From the NCBI GenBank assembly GCA_002336725.1, contig DDEO01000223.1, positions 1 through 27,355 on the forward strand: 27,355 nucleotides of DNA. Reading direction: 5' to 3'. The first letter of the stretch is position 1. Each line of letters starts with the position of its first letter. The notes under the pieces are model-generated. The model saw only the letters and a program-made list of their open reading frames with translations, made no database searches and was not told the DNA's origin. Shown here piece after piece: positions 8,701 through 16,910 of this stretch. The position numbers and the translations under genes were made by a program. This DNA is from Bacteroidetes bacterium UBA1952 (GTDB taxonomy: Bacteria; Bacteroidota; Bacteroidia; Chitinophagales; Chitinophagaceae).

Positions 8701-11700
8701 CCTACGCCGACGATTTCAGCCATCTCCGGCTTTCAGGCTACGGCTTCCAACCTGGTGCAGGGAAGCTATGTTTTTACCTATAGCATCCCGGCAGTAGGTT
8801 CCTGCCCCGCTTCTTCGGTGAATCGTACGTATGTAAACGGCATTCCGGCTTCTGTTGCCGGCGCAGGCCCTGATCAATTCCTGTGTTCCGGTGTTTCTAC
8901 TGTAACGCTGAACGGCACGACCTCTGTCGGGGGCGGCTCCTGGAGTTTCGTTTCCGGCCCCAGCGGTGGAAATGCAGGTGTAGCCAATAACAACTACACC
9001 GACACGACAATCATCAATTTGTCGCAAGGCGTTTATGCTTTTAGATACACCACCAAAGGCACCGGTTCCTGCCCAACGGAATCGGCAACCGTTCAGGTGG
9101 TTCGGGAGAAGAAAGCAGATGCCGGCGTAGATAAAGCCATCTGCGGCGGTCCTTATTCTTCTCTTTCCGGAAATGTACCGGCTTATTATGCGGCCCAGTG
9201 GACGCAGTTGAGCGGTCCCAACACTGCAACGATTGCCAATGCGGCAGCTCCTAATACGGGCCTGACCGGTTTGGTTTCCGGAACTTATACCTTCCGTTAC
9301 GAGATCGGCGGCCCTTCGGGCTGTGCCATTAACGATGACACCGTGGTTGTTCAGGTAGATGCACCTATTACCTACAATGCCGGCCCCGATACCAGCCTGT
9401 GTATAGGCGCTCCTGCCTTCACGATTGGAACGCCTGCGGTGAGTGGTGTTACGTATAGCTGGACACCGGTAAACAACAGAATAAGTGCTGCCAATATTGC
9501 CCAGCCTACCTTCACCCCGTCGGTTGAAGGTACTTACACCTATCTGGTAAAAGCTACTCGCGGAGCCTGTCAGGCGCAGGATGATATCACCGTAATCGTG
9601 AAGCCGGAGGCCATTGCGCCAACCTTCAACATTCCGGCTCCGGCCTGCGGCAATGGCCCGGCCACCATTTCTATCTCCAATGCCGACCCGCTGGCCATCT
9701 ATACCTGGAGCGGTGGCTACGGCACCGGAACGAGCAAAACCGTAGTACCCGGCACCTACACCGTGAGCGTAGTACGCGATGGCTGCGCCGGCCCTTCGGG
9801 CAGCGCAACCCTGAACTATAAGCCCATTCCAGACTCGCCTGCCTTCACCGTTCCGGCTCCGGCCTGCGGCACTGGCCCTGCAACGGTTTCTATCAACAAT
9901 GCAGATGCCGGCGCTACCTACACCTGGAGCGGCGGCTACGGCACCGGAACGAGCAAATCCGTTGCACCCGGCACCTACACCGTGAGTGTAACCAAGAATG
10001 GCTGTGCCGGCCCATCGGGAACCTTCACGCTTGGATATAAACCCATTCCGGCTACCCCGACCTTCAACGTTCCGGCATCTGCCTGCGGTAATGGTCCGGC
10101 TACGGTTTCTATTACCAACATCGACACTGCGGCTACCTACACCTGGAGCGGCGGTTATGGCAACGGGACTACCAAAACAGTAGCCCCCGGCACCTACACC
10201 GTAAGCGTATCGAAAAATGGCTGTGCCGGAACTACCGGAACCTTCACGCTGGGCTTTAAACCGGCCCCGAGTGCTGCGTTTACGAAAGATACCGTATGCC
10301 GTCCCAGCTTTACGGTTACCACCCCAACCGCAGGTGCGACGTACGCATGGAACTTTGGTGCAGGTGCAACACCCGCTACCTATACAGGAACTACCGCCAA
10401 CCAAGGCCCCATCCACTACAACCCGATGGGCAGCAAAACGGTTACCCTGATCGTAACAGCGGCCAATGGCTGCGCGGATACGGCTTCGCATACCTTCCAG
10501 GCACTGTGTGCGCCACCGGTAGCTGCCTTCACCGCCAGCAAAGACACCGTTTGCCTCGGCATGGGTATCAGCTTTACAAATCAAACGACGGTGGGTGATA
10601 CGCCTATAGTCTATACCTACAACTTCGGTGATGGCTCCCCGGTCGTAACGGGTGCCAATGCTTCTCATACCTATGCGGCTCCGGGTACTTATACCGTAAC
10701 CTTCACGGCTACCAATACCTCCGGCACCAACTCGGCTACGAAGACGATTACCGTAAAACCCCTGCCGGTTACCCCCACGTTTAGTGTTCCGGCTCCGGCC
10801 TGTGGTAATGGCCCGGCGCTGGTTTCCATCACCAATGCCGATACCAATGCTATCTATACCTGGAGCGGCGGCTACGGCACCGGCACGAGCAAATCCGTTG
10901 TACCCGGCACCTACACCGTTACGCCAATGCTCAACGGATGTACGACTACTCCTGGTACCTTCACGCTGAACTACAAACCGATCCCCGATTCACCGGCCTT
11001 CAACGTTCCGGCTCCGGCCTGCGGCAACGGCCCGGTAACGGTGAGCATCTCTAACCCGACACCCGGCGCTACCTACACCTGGAGCGGCGGCCTCGGCACC
11101 GGCATCACCAAGACCGTAACGCCCGGAACTTATACCGTAAGCGTGGACCTGAACGGCTGCGCCGGCCCTTCCGGAACCTTTACAGTTACCTTCCGTACCA
11201 TCCCGGTTGCGGTCTTCACACAAGACCAATTCTGCCACCCTACGTTCACCGTAACCAACCCCGAAGCGGGCGCGACTTACAACTGGAACTTCGGTGCAGG
11301 CGCTACCCCGGCTACTTATAGCGGCCCGGTTGCCAACCAAGGTCCGATTACCTACGTTCCGTCTTCCGGAACACGTACGGTTTCGCTGGTGATGGTTTCT
11401 GCAAACGGCTGCGCCGACACGGCTTCCAAGACCTTCAATGTCTCCTGTATCCCGCCGGTAGCTGCCTTTGCGGTCAGCAGCAGCAACATCTGCCTCGGTA
11501 GCGCCATAAGCTTTACCAACACCACCACCGTTGGCGATACACCGTTTGTGTATAGCTATAATTTCGGTGATGGCTCGCCGGTCGTGAACACGCCGAACGC
11601 AACATATACCTACACCACCCCCGGCACTTATACGGCTTCGTTTACCGTAACCGGCCCGGCAGGCTCCAACACGGCCACTCAGACTATTGTGGTGCGGCCA

Positions 11701-13659
11701 ATTCCAAACACCAATTTCATCATCAATCAAAACCCGCAGGGGCTTACCGGCAACCTGTTTACGTTCAACGCGCTCGGTCCGGCTACCAATCTTTATGACT
11801 GGGACTTCGGCGATGGCTCCATTGGTCAGTATGCAACTGTTTCGCGCAGCTATGCCGCTGTCGGCAGCTACCCGGTAACCCTGAAAGTAACAGATGTGGT
11901 AAATGGCTGTGTGGCTTATCGCACACAAGTCGTAACCGTTGTGTCTGACTCTGTTTCTTCGGGCGGAACCGGCGGTATTGAGAGCGAAAGCCTCGGCGGC
12001 CTTGTTACCCGTCGTGATTTCAACCGCCTGAAACTCTCGCTCAACACGCCCATCGCCTACCCGGCCCTGCCGCTGTTTGAGCAACGCAGCCTCAGCTCTC
12101 TGGCAAAAGGCACGGGCACACAAGAACTGAGCGATATGATTCCGGCCAATCTGTATCCGGGTTATGTACCGCGCGTTTCTACTCCTGCCGACCTGACGGC
12201 CCTGACTATTGCCCGCGAAGTGATGGCAGTGGATTACACCCTGCAAAATGTGAACAAAGCGGTGGTTCTCGGTATCAAAACCGACGACCGCGCCTACAAC
12301 CACACCAAGTCTATCTGCGACCGTTTCCGGGGTGCAACGCTGCTCCATATTGAGCCGGTAACCCTGCGCGGCATGACCTTCCCGCGTTTTGCCCTGCTGC
12401 GCGAAAACGGATTGCTGGAATACGCCATCGCCTTTGGCGCAGGCCGTACACCGGGAATCGAAAAGTACCGCATCCAGAGCGACTGGGTTATTGCCAGCTA
12501 TGCCAAAGACAAGGCAGTTTACAACTTCCAGGTGTGGGCTACCACACCGGCAGACGTGGAGAAACTGGCCCTCGACGTGCTGGATAAGCAAGCCAGCGCC
12601 CTGCCGCTCGAACGCTACAACAGCGGTGTTACCGTTCCGGATGTGTATGTTACCAAAGGCATCCGCCACAAAGACACCCTGCTGCTGACCGTACGCAACA
12701 AAGGCGTGGCTACCAGTGCTGTAATGGACTTTAAAGTGCAGTCGAAAGAAGATGGCGGCTACACCGATATGAAAGTGTCGCTGAACCTGCAAGCGCAGAA
12801 AGACACCACAATCGGCCTGCCCATCGGCGACGGCTACGAGTATGAAGGCCTGATGCGCGCCGGCGATACACTGGTAGATCAGTTCTACCTGGCCGACGGC
12901 AACTGGGGACTGGACTACGACAAGTCGCAGACTTCGGTGAAAACCTATGTGCCCGACAACGACCCGACACGCGTTTACACCGACAACAGCTTCCCGCTCT
13001 ATCGGAAAGTAGATCTGAAAGCCGTTTCTACGGATTATATCACCCTCTACAAATCCATCAAACCCGGCACGGAGCCAACCGACCTGACACCGTATCAATC
13101 GCTGAAATTCCACGCCGCCGGTAAAGGCAAAGCCGAAATCCGCATCACCCGCGCCGGCATCACGAAGTGGGATGAACAATACAAAACCGTGATTGAACTG
13201 ACCGAAGCCGGAAAAGACTACGCTATCTCTTTCGATGACTTCGTGTCTGACAAGCAAGGGGTTGCCTTCTCTGCGAAAGATGCCAAGACGGTGAGCTTCA
13301 CTCTGGCAGCGCCAGCCGGCAAAACAGCCGCGCTCAACCTGTCGGTTTCCGGTGCCGAGTTCTCCAAAGAGAAAGTAACATCGGCCCGTGCTTTTGCTTC
13401 CCGCAGCATTCAGGTAACGCCGAACCCTACAAAAGGTCCTTTCAAAGTAACCTTCGCGTCCGACGCTTCCCGCGCACTGACGCTGACCGTTACCGACCTC
13501 ACAGGCCGCGTAATTCTGGAGAAAGCGGTGGATGCAACGCTGGGTAACAACGTAGTAGAAGTTCGCCCCGAAGTGGCGCTGCCCGCAGGCACTATCCTGC
13601 TCGTGGATCTGCGCAACGGCGATGTTCGCTACGAAGCAACCAAAGTAACCGTTCAGTAA
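5785..13659 (+). CDS. Giant repeat-rich secreted surface protein with T9SS sorting domain
   Basis: This 2624-residue protein has a signal peptide (residues 1-29, ending ATAQ). Residues about 30-1275 hold roughly fourteen Ig/PKD-like units of about 90 residues, each opening with AGPDQTVC-like sequence and carrying LSGNxP and GTYxFR-type motifs. Residues 1277-1973 hold five units with PAFNVPAPACGNGP, YTWSGGYGTG and GTYTVSVxxNGC (SprB-repeat-like), interleaved with two pairs of PKD-type units (YNFGDGSPVV). One further PKD unit (YDWDFGDGS) covers 1974-2055. Residues about 2056-2540 are non-repetitive and I do not recognise them. The end (SIQVTPNPTKGPF to KVTVQ) is a type A T9SS C-terminal sorting domain, which directs outer-membrane export and surface attachment. 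Adhesion or gliding-type functions are known for similar proteins; the ligand is unknown. The gene stands alone, with a terminator 41 bases after its stop. Confidence 0.95.
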   Translation: MKKALLSIRRLLIPLLFTGAGFVQHATAQNCTVNAGIPQTICIQNPLVLTGTENGLFTGGNNYRWDKISGPSAVITNTTAASTGVTNLSAGVYTFRLSALCQDGVRANNDVQVTVVKDVTLPDAGPDQTVCVANTANPLQLAANAPAAGETAFWTAIPSTNAVFSSVSSPTATFKGDPGTVYTLVWTIKNAYCIRTDTAIVSLTAGNAVVDAGVSKVLNCNGSSASLSGSNPGLPPQSGLWSIVSGPAGATFSNATSAGTSINNLVPGTYILKWEVSGPCVSGWDTMQIVVQNTNSSPNTGGSTSLAPFCSGQGNTSVVLTAPSPAANVVSMAWTQLSGPTTATLSTPNSNSTTVSGLNGTGTYVFRYSASNGGCSSSSNYTFVYAQEVTNLPDIAPQSLPCGATSTTVPVSYSYGGSTNSTGLSRSATILSQPTGANASATLSQSTPGNEQWSVQNMTKTGQYVVRFTWSTPCGSASREATFYTSFPAGAVNAGSDPVIPCNVMQTNMSGNPPPAPVVGTWSQVSGPNQANITQPNNPGSLMSGLIPGTYVFRWQLSSGDACLAPSDDAVAVVSSASVVAAAAGPDRTDCNVFPVKLSGNMPGPTQKGLWTVIPAAGTIADPTSPVTTVTGLAANTTYKFVWKIYNVCASSTDTIKITTGNSGTQIIPNAGADQCKPSGTTSFPLAGSAPGVTLPKWIALDGGTIANANNQNTTVTVSGNGSYRFVYQLTYPGCDTATDTMVVQISPAATVANAGPDQSICMSGVPATANLSGNTPTQGTPVWSLINGLTSAVIGNPNTPNTTATNLYPGVYFFEYKIDNGICAASRDTVRLNLGVPPSQAVASTSTPSFCNANSGNIVLSAVAPTVGTGTWTVLSAPPYAPGSIVINNAATPNATVDVSNLVTGTYKFRYTVSNGTTCASSVDSVTVSVIRPASSIGTSTVNLCNVSVTQLNGAPNTNGTWSVTSIPSGAPTPTISAISGFQATASNLVQGSYVFTYSIPAVGSCPASSVNRTYVNGIPASVAGAGPDQFLCSGVSTVTLNGTTSVGGGSWSFVSGPSGGNAGVANNNYTDTTIINLSQGVYAFRYTTKGTGSCPTESATVQVVREKKADAGVDKAICGGPYSSLSGNVPAYYAAQWTQLSGPNTATIANAAAPNTGLTGLVSGTYTFRYEIGGPSGCAINDDTVVVQVDAPITYNAGPDTSLCIGAPAFTIGTPAVSGVTYSWTPVNNRISAANIAQPTFTPSVEGTYTYLVKATRGACQAQDDITVIVKPEAIAPTFNIPAPACGNGPATISISNADPLAIYTWSGGYGTGTSKTVVPGTYTVSVVRDGCAGPSGSATLNYKPIPDSPAFTVPAPACGTGPATVSINNADAGATYTWSGGYGTGTSKSVAPGTYTVSVTKNGCAGPSGTFTLGYKPIPATPTFNVPASACGNGPATVSITNIDTAATYTWSGGYGNGTTKTVAPGTYTVSVSKNGCAGTTGTFTLGFKPAPSAAFTKDTVCRPSFTVTTPTAGATYAWNFGAGATPATYTGTTANQGPIHYNPMGSKTVTLIVTAANGCADTASHTFQALCAPPVAAFTASKDTVCLGMGISFTNQTTVGDTPIVYTYNFGDGSPVVTGANASHTYAAPGTYTVTFTATNTSGTNSATKTITVKPLPVTPTFSVPAPACGNGPALVSITNADTNAIYTWSGGYGTGTSKSVVPGTYTVTPMLNGCTTTPGTFTLNYKPIPDSPAFNVPAPACGNGPVTVSISNPTPGATYTWSGGLGTGITKTVTPGTYTVSVDLNGCAGPSGTFTVTFRTIPVAVFTQDQFCHPTFTVTNPEAGATYNWNFGAGATPATYSGPVANQGPITYVPSSGTRTVSLVMVSANGCADTASKTFNVSCIPPVAAFAVSSSNICLGSAISFTNTTTVGDTPFVYSYNFGDGSPVVNTPNATYTYTTPGTYTASFTVTGPAGSNTATQTIVVRPIPNTNFIINQNPQGLTGNLFTFNALGPATNLYDWDFGDGSIGQYATVSRSYAAVGSYPVTLKVTDVVNGCVAYRTQVVTVVSDSVSSGGTGGIESESLGGLVTRRDFNRLKLSLNTPIAYPALPLFEQRSLSSLAKGTGTQELSDMIPANLYPGYVPRVSTPADLTALTIAREVMAVDYTLQNVNKAVVLGIKTDDRAYNHTKSICDRFRGATLLHIEPVTLRGMTFPRFALLRENGLLEYAIAFGAGRTPGIEKYRIQSDWVIASYAKDKAVYNFQVWATTPADVEKLALDVLDKQASALPLERYNSGVTVPDVYVTKGIRHKDTLLLTVRNKGVATSAVMDFKVQSKEDGGYTDMKVSLNLQAQKDTTIGLPIGDGYEYEGLMRAGDTLVDQFYLADGNWGLDYDKSQTSVKTYVPDNDPTRVYTDNSFPLYRKVDLKAVSTDYITLYKSIKPGTEPTDLTPYQSLKFHAAGKGKAEIRITRAGITKWDEQYKTVIELTEAGKDYAISFDDFVSDKQGVAFSAKDAKTVSFTLAAPAGKTAALNLSVSGAEFSKEKVTSARAFASRSIQVTPNPTKGPFKVTFASDASRALTLTVTDLTGRVILEKAVDATLGNNVVEVRPEVALPAGTILLVDLRNGDVRYEATKVTVQ
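9613..11706 (+). repeat. Nested internal duplication in the giant gene
   Basis: Five copies of a unit of about 73 codons start near 9613, 9838, 10057, 10774 and 10993. Two PKD-type unit pairs lie at about 10274-10773 and 11211-11706. The order is R R R A B R R A' B', so the block R-R-A-B at 9838-10773 (936 bases) is followed directly by a second R-R-A'-B' at 10774-11706 (933 bases). The DNA stays similar, for example in the codons for PAPACGNGP and YTWSGG. Confidence 0.85.
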
Positions 13660-13666
13660 GACCGGA

Positions 13667-13687
13667 TTTCCGGAAAATTTCCGGAAA
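13667..13687. repeat. Two tandem TTTCCGGAAA palindromes after the giant gene
   Basis: Exact copies lie at 13667-13676 and 13678-13687, one base apart, between the stop codon and the terminator hairpin. Confidence 0.9.
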
Positions 13688-13700
13688 ATCAGTAAACCTA

Positions 13701-13730
13701 AAAGCGGCCCCGGGATGGGGCCGCTTTTTT
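13701..13730 (+). terminator. Rho-independent terminator of the giant gene
   Basis: A perfect 11-bp stem, AAAGCGGCCCC (13701-13711) with GGGGCCGCTTT (13717-13727), has a 5-base loop and continues into further T residues. It lies 41 bases after the stop codon. Confidence 0.93.
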
Positions 13731-14312
13731 GTAAAGACCTGGCCGCTCCAAGGATGCAGCCAAGCAAAGGACGCAGATGCCCGTTAAGCCTCGGCAAGAG
13801 GAAAATTTTCCCAAAGCCGGTTTTTCTCATCCTTAGATTTGGTGATACCTACTAATACCATTTAGCCAGCTAAAGCCTGCATCGCGTTAGCCTCACCCCC
13901 CGGCCTCCGCCTCTGGCGGAAGAGGGGAGCCGAATTACGGTGTTCATTTGAGCTGTCCATTTGGTATTATTTCTCCCCTGCCTCGAAAATAAGGGCTGTA
14001 TTTTCCGGAAAATAAAGGCAGCATTTCTATTAAAACAGACGACGAAGGCGGGAGCGTTCGCCGAATGGAAAATGAGTGCTACGTCGAACGGGGGAAGGCT
14101 CGTTCTCTGAGGGCTTCGAGGGCTACCTTTGATTTGAAGGCAGTGCTGTGTTTACGGCGGGCTTTGGCGTTCATGTCCATAAGGGTAAAAGTCGTTTTGA
14201 AACCCAAACCATTAGCTTGACTCACTGCCCGAAGATTGGGAAGTACCTCAGTACCTCACACTTATCATTTGAACTTGCCTTATTAAAACCCTTATCGAAG
14301 AATTGTCAAATT
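13731..14312. other. Intergenic region spanning the GC-rich to AT-rich transition
   Basis: No gene is supported. It holds a hairpin element (13853-13969), one TTTCCGGAAA copy (14002-14011), and a shift to AT-rich sequence between about 14150 and 14280. A short open frame at 14148-14366 has no recognisable features and runs into the 3' end of the opposite-strand acetyltransferase gene. Confidence 0.5.
13853..13969. repeat. MITE-like hairpin element with TAATACCA ends
   Basis: TAATACCA (13853-13860) and its inverse TGGTATTA (13962-13969) bound 117 bases. The interior holds a C-run/G-run hairpin with the stem TCCGCC-TCT-GGCGGA (13906-13920). No coding frame is present. A non-autonomous dispersed repeat is inferred. 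Confidence 0.45.
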
Positions 14313-14804
14313 CTAATACTTGCCTATCATATCGATGGTAAAATCTTCTCTAAGCCCATATTTTAAAAATGGAATTTCTTCAATGAGAATATTTTCCTCG
14401 TAAATAAAACCTATTTTTTCGACACCTTTTTGATATTTTCTGATGTTGGGTAGAAAAATTTTGATGGACGTTTTTGGATATTTTTCATAAGCATCTACCA
14501 TGAGTGCTTTGTAAACTTCTTTGCCACTGCCCCAATATTTTGGTAATAATACCAATGCTAAATCTGATTCCTTGTCGTCTGGCATCAGACCTCCCCAACC
14601 TGCAAATTCGTTGGATATAAAAATCGCATAAGGTCCGTAGCCATATTTTTCCCAATAAGCTTCTTTTCCTTGTATCCAATTCTCAACTTCTATTTGATTC
14701 ATTAATCCACTTGCCAATGGCATATACTTCCTAACAAGCGGGTCATTTAAAAGACCTGAGAGATGTTCCATACAAGTATTTTTAAGTCTTTCAAAAGTAA
14801 TCAT
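14313..14804 (-). CDS. GNAT-family N-acetyltransferase
   Basis: The 163-residue product has the GNAT fold pattern. An N-terminal helix region contains NDPLVRKYMPLASG, a central strand pair contains YAIFISNEFAGWGGLMPDD, and the acetyl-CoA loop region reads LPKYWGSGKEVYKALMVDAY (about residues 88-107). A C-terminal strand includes IFLPNIRKYQKGVEKIGFIYEE. GNAT enzymes transfer the acetyl group of acetyl-CoA to an amine; the substrate is not deducible here. Codon use is AT-rich, unlike the genes on either side of the island. It is on the same strand as the methyltransferase operon but 290 bases away, beyond an inverted-repeat element, so it may be a separate cargo unit. Confidence 0.85.
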   Translation of the reverse strand: MITFERLKNTCMEHLSGLLNDPLVRKYMPLASGLMNQIEVENWIQGKEAYWEKYGYGPYAIFISNEFAGWGGLMPDDKESDLALVLLPKYWGSGKEVYKALMVDAYEKYPKTSIKIFLPNIRKYQKGVEKIGFIYEENILIEEIPFLKYGLREDFTIDMIGKY

Positions 14805-14959
14805 AAGTAAAGTCGTACATAGTTAAGCGTTGAAACAAGGTATGAAATCTGCTCAGTAAAGTCTGGAAGTTTTCTGATTAAATATAAATTGCTTTTGTCT
14901 GTCATTGTTTGTCTTATAAATTTTTGGTTGTTGTCTTAATTGCAGGTAACGTTTTTGCA

Positions 14960-15067
14960 GTTTGGCGAAGGTGGCGGAAATCGAAGCACAAATGTTCAAT
15001 CGAAGAATGAATGTTGAACCTTGTACAAATGTTCAATCGAAGCTGTTATCTGCCACTATCGCCAAAC
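14960..15067. repeat. attC-like inverted-repeat element with internal direct repeats
   Basis: The arms 14960-14977 and 15050-15067 are inverted copies, 15 of 18 bases matching (left arm begins GTTTGGCGA, right arm ends TCGCCAAAC). Between them lie two perfect 18-base direct repeats (ACAAATGTTCAATCGAAG) at 14988-15005 and 15025-15042. The layout of imperfect arms plus a structured spacer after the 3' end of a gene resembles cassette recombination sites of the attC class. Canonical RYYYAAC/GTTRRRY cores are not cleanly present and no integrase is in the window. Confidence 0.55.
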
Positions 15068-15094
15068 CATTGTTGGGGGCTGTGCTGTGTTCTT

Positions 15095-15814
15095 TCAGAT
15101 GGCTATTTTTTTGTACTGTTGATTTGAAATGTAAGACTCAACAGCCGAAATAAATTCACTCAAAAAGTCAAATACATTGCTTTTTGCTTCTTCCAATTGC
15201 CCATAAGAACTTGTACTACCGACTTCTATAAATGACTTTTCTCCGTGTGCTAACCAATTGCGTTTTTGCTTTATCTCCTTTAAGGTTTGTCCGTGTTTAT
15301 TTTCATCATAAATTCTACGAACGTTCCCTACATCTATTCGCATAGATTTTGCAGTAGCAAAAATCGTTTTAGCATCTAAAGAACCTCCATAGTTAATTTC
15401 ATTAGAAGCTAATACAATTGTGTCATTAAAAATTTGAATGGCAACATTCATTATTGTTTCAATAATGGTTTCCTTTTTCTTTTTGTCATCGTGTTTGTAC
15501 TGATTGTTTAGCCAATATTTTTGTACATCTTCAACAATATCAAAATACTTCAAACCTTTGTCGCTGATTTCATCAAAAATAGAAATGACTGAATTATATA
15601 CAGTCGATTCTATTAGGTTGTATAAAAGCAAATAGGTTGTTGAACGAAGTGTATCAACTTTTGAAGAATTAATTTGTAGTTCTGTTTCTACTACGCTTTC
15701 ATCTTCAATTTTATTTGCAGAAATACGAGGGTTTTCCAACTCAATTATGCTTAGAATTTCATAAAATGAGTTTATTTCAGCTACTCTTTTATCAAATTCT
15801 TCTCTAATTGTCAT
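15095..15814 (-). CDS. HEPN-domain ribonuclease-like protein (MAE_28990-like)
   Basis: The 239-residue protein is largely alpha-helical. It carries the HEPN catalytic signature R-x4-H as RNWLAH, with Arg185 and His190, near the C-terminus of the helical bundle; an asparagine follows the arginine, as in many active HEPN RNases. The arrangement of an N-terminal long helix, a middle insert rich in lysine (about 107-115), and RNWLAHGEKSF resembles the MAE_28990/MAE_18760 HEPN families known from defence loci. The start overlaps the end of the DUF262 gene by 11 bases, indicating translational coupling. RNA cleavage during phage infection is inferred, not shown. Family assignment rests on motif and context only. 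Confidence 0.75.
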   Translation of the reverse strand: MTIREEFDKRVAEINSFYEILSIIELENPRISANKIEDESVVETELQINSSKVDTLRSTTYLLLYNLIESTVYNSVISIFDEISDKGLKYFDIVEDVQKYWLNNQYKHDDKKKKETIIETIMNVAIQIFNDTIVLASNEINYGGSLDAKTIFATAKSMRIDVGNVRRIYDENKHGQTLKEIKQKRNWLAHGEKSFIEVGSTSSYGQLEEAKSNVFDFLSEFISAVESYISNQQYKKIAI

Positions 15815-16910
15815 AAGTTAGTAGTGTTAAGTCTTTGTTTCCTAATAAGCAATCTCTCACAAATTCAATTCTGCCAATAACTTTAGATTTATTATTGGCA
15901 GCATCTGATGTTGTCCATTGTTTAAATTCATTTGAATTTACCCATTCAACACTATTGATAGTTAAATTAGGGTTTTCTCTTAAAGCCAAATTAGTACCAA
16001 CAGCAATTGCTTCAAAACGTACCCGAGGAATTGATTTTGAATTTTCTGATTTTCTAAATCCATTAGGGAAATTAGCTTCTACGAATTCTAAAGTTTTAAA
16101 TAATTCGTTTTGCATTTCCGTTTTCTTCATTTCATCAAAGGTTTTGTTTGCCTCAATAATGTATTCATCTAAAAATCCTTTTACTGAATGAACAAAACTT
16201 TGATAGTTATTGGAAAGGGCAAAAAATCGAGATATTAATTCTTCTTTTTCTCCTCTTAGTTTATCTGAATCTTTGGTTGAACTGAATAATTTTTTAAACT
16301 CGTCTGATTCTGACATTTCTAAAATAAACGAATACAAATTATTCCCGATAAATTTACCTTTTCTGATTTCGGCAGGTTCTAATCGTTTACCACCCTCATT
16401 TACTCTTCTAAAAATATCTGCACGAATACCCTCGTCTGTATTTTCGTTGATTACATACAATTTTAATTGTGTATTAAGAAATTTTCTTTTTCTTGCTGTA
16501 TTCAAATCGTTAAATGTAAAACCATTCAGCAAGTCTAATTCTTCCAATTCGGCAAGGGTTAGTTTGTTGTCTGCAAATGATTTTATCGAAGATAATCGCT
16601 GAACACCGTCTAACAGTTCCAAATTGCCGTCTTCATCTAATTCAAATGCAAACAATGGTTGTATTGGAACATTCATAAAAATGGATTCGATAAATTTTGA
16701 CTGCATTTTTTCTGCCCAAACAAAATCTCTTTGATATTGTGGCACGAAAAGTCCCGAAATCGAATCATCTTCAAAATTTGGGCTTTGCCCTTTAACCACA
16801 AACTTTTTTAAAAGTTCACCGATAGAATAATCAGCTAAACGATATTTATAATCCTTTTGAACTTCAATAAGTTGCTCTTCGGCTCTTTTTATATCTTCTT
16901 GTGTTTTCAT
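15804..16910 (-). CDS. DUF262 (ParB/GmrS-like) domain protein
   Basis: This 368-residue protein shows the DUF262 motif series: VPQYQRDFVW (residues 56-65), LLDGVQRLSSI (99-109, where the family usually has DGQQR) and IFRRVNEGGKRLEPAEIRKG (166-185). DUF262 is the ParB/Srx-like nucleotide-binding part of GmrSD-type modification-dependent restriction enzymes. Here no DUF1524 His-Asn-His nuclease domain follows, so the protein is the GmrS-like half only. Its start codon overlaps the methyltransferase stop by 4 bases (ATGA), and its own end overlaps the HEPN gene. NTP-dependent sensing or DNA nicking is inferred from the family. The substitution in DGVQR is worth noting, since the second Gln position is kept. 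Confidence 0.85.
   Translation of the reverse strand: MKTQEDIKRAEEQLIEVQKDYKYRLADYSIGELLKKFVVKGQSPNFEDDSISGLFVPQYQRDFVWAEKMQSKFIESIFMNVPIQPLFAFELDEDGNLELLDGVQRLSSIKSFADNKLTLAELEELDLLNGFTFNDLNTARKRKFLNTQLKLYVINENTDEGIRADIFRRVNEGGKRLEPAEIRKGKFIGNNLYSFILEMSESDEFKKLFSSTKDSDKLRGEKEELISRFFALSNNYQSFVHSVKGFLDEYIIEANKTFDEMKKTEMQNELFKTLEFVEANFPNGFRKSENSKSIPRVRFEAIAVGTNLALRENPNLTINSVEWVNSNEFKQWTTSDAANNKSKVIGRIEFVRDCLLGNKDLTLLTYDN

Noticed and set aside
8716..10668. A 650-codon open frame on the minus strand
   Set aside because: Same reason; its repeated Gly/Arg-rich translation simply mirrors the repeats of the plus-strand protein.
9613..11706. CRISPR-like regular repetition
   Set aside because: The repeats are in-frame protein units of about 73 codons, with no short identical repeats or unique spacers of CRISPR size. 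No cas genes are present.
10990..13830. A 946-codon open frame on the minus strand opposite the giant gene
   Set aside because: It is a shadow of GC-rich codon use in the plus-strand gene. The translation has no domain pattern, and the plus-strand reading has a signal peptide, repeats and a sorting domain.
14148..14366. Short plus-strand frame of 72 codons
   Set aside because: No ribosome-binding region or family signature, and it runs into the 3' end of the opposite-strand acetyltransferase gene.
14960..15067. A canonical integron attC site
   Set aside because: The RYYYAAC and GTTRRRY core sites could not be fitted cleanly and no integron integrase is in the window, so only attC-like is claimed.
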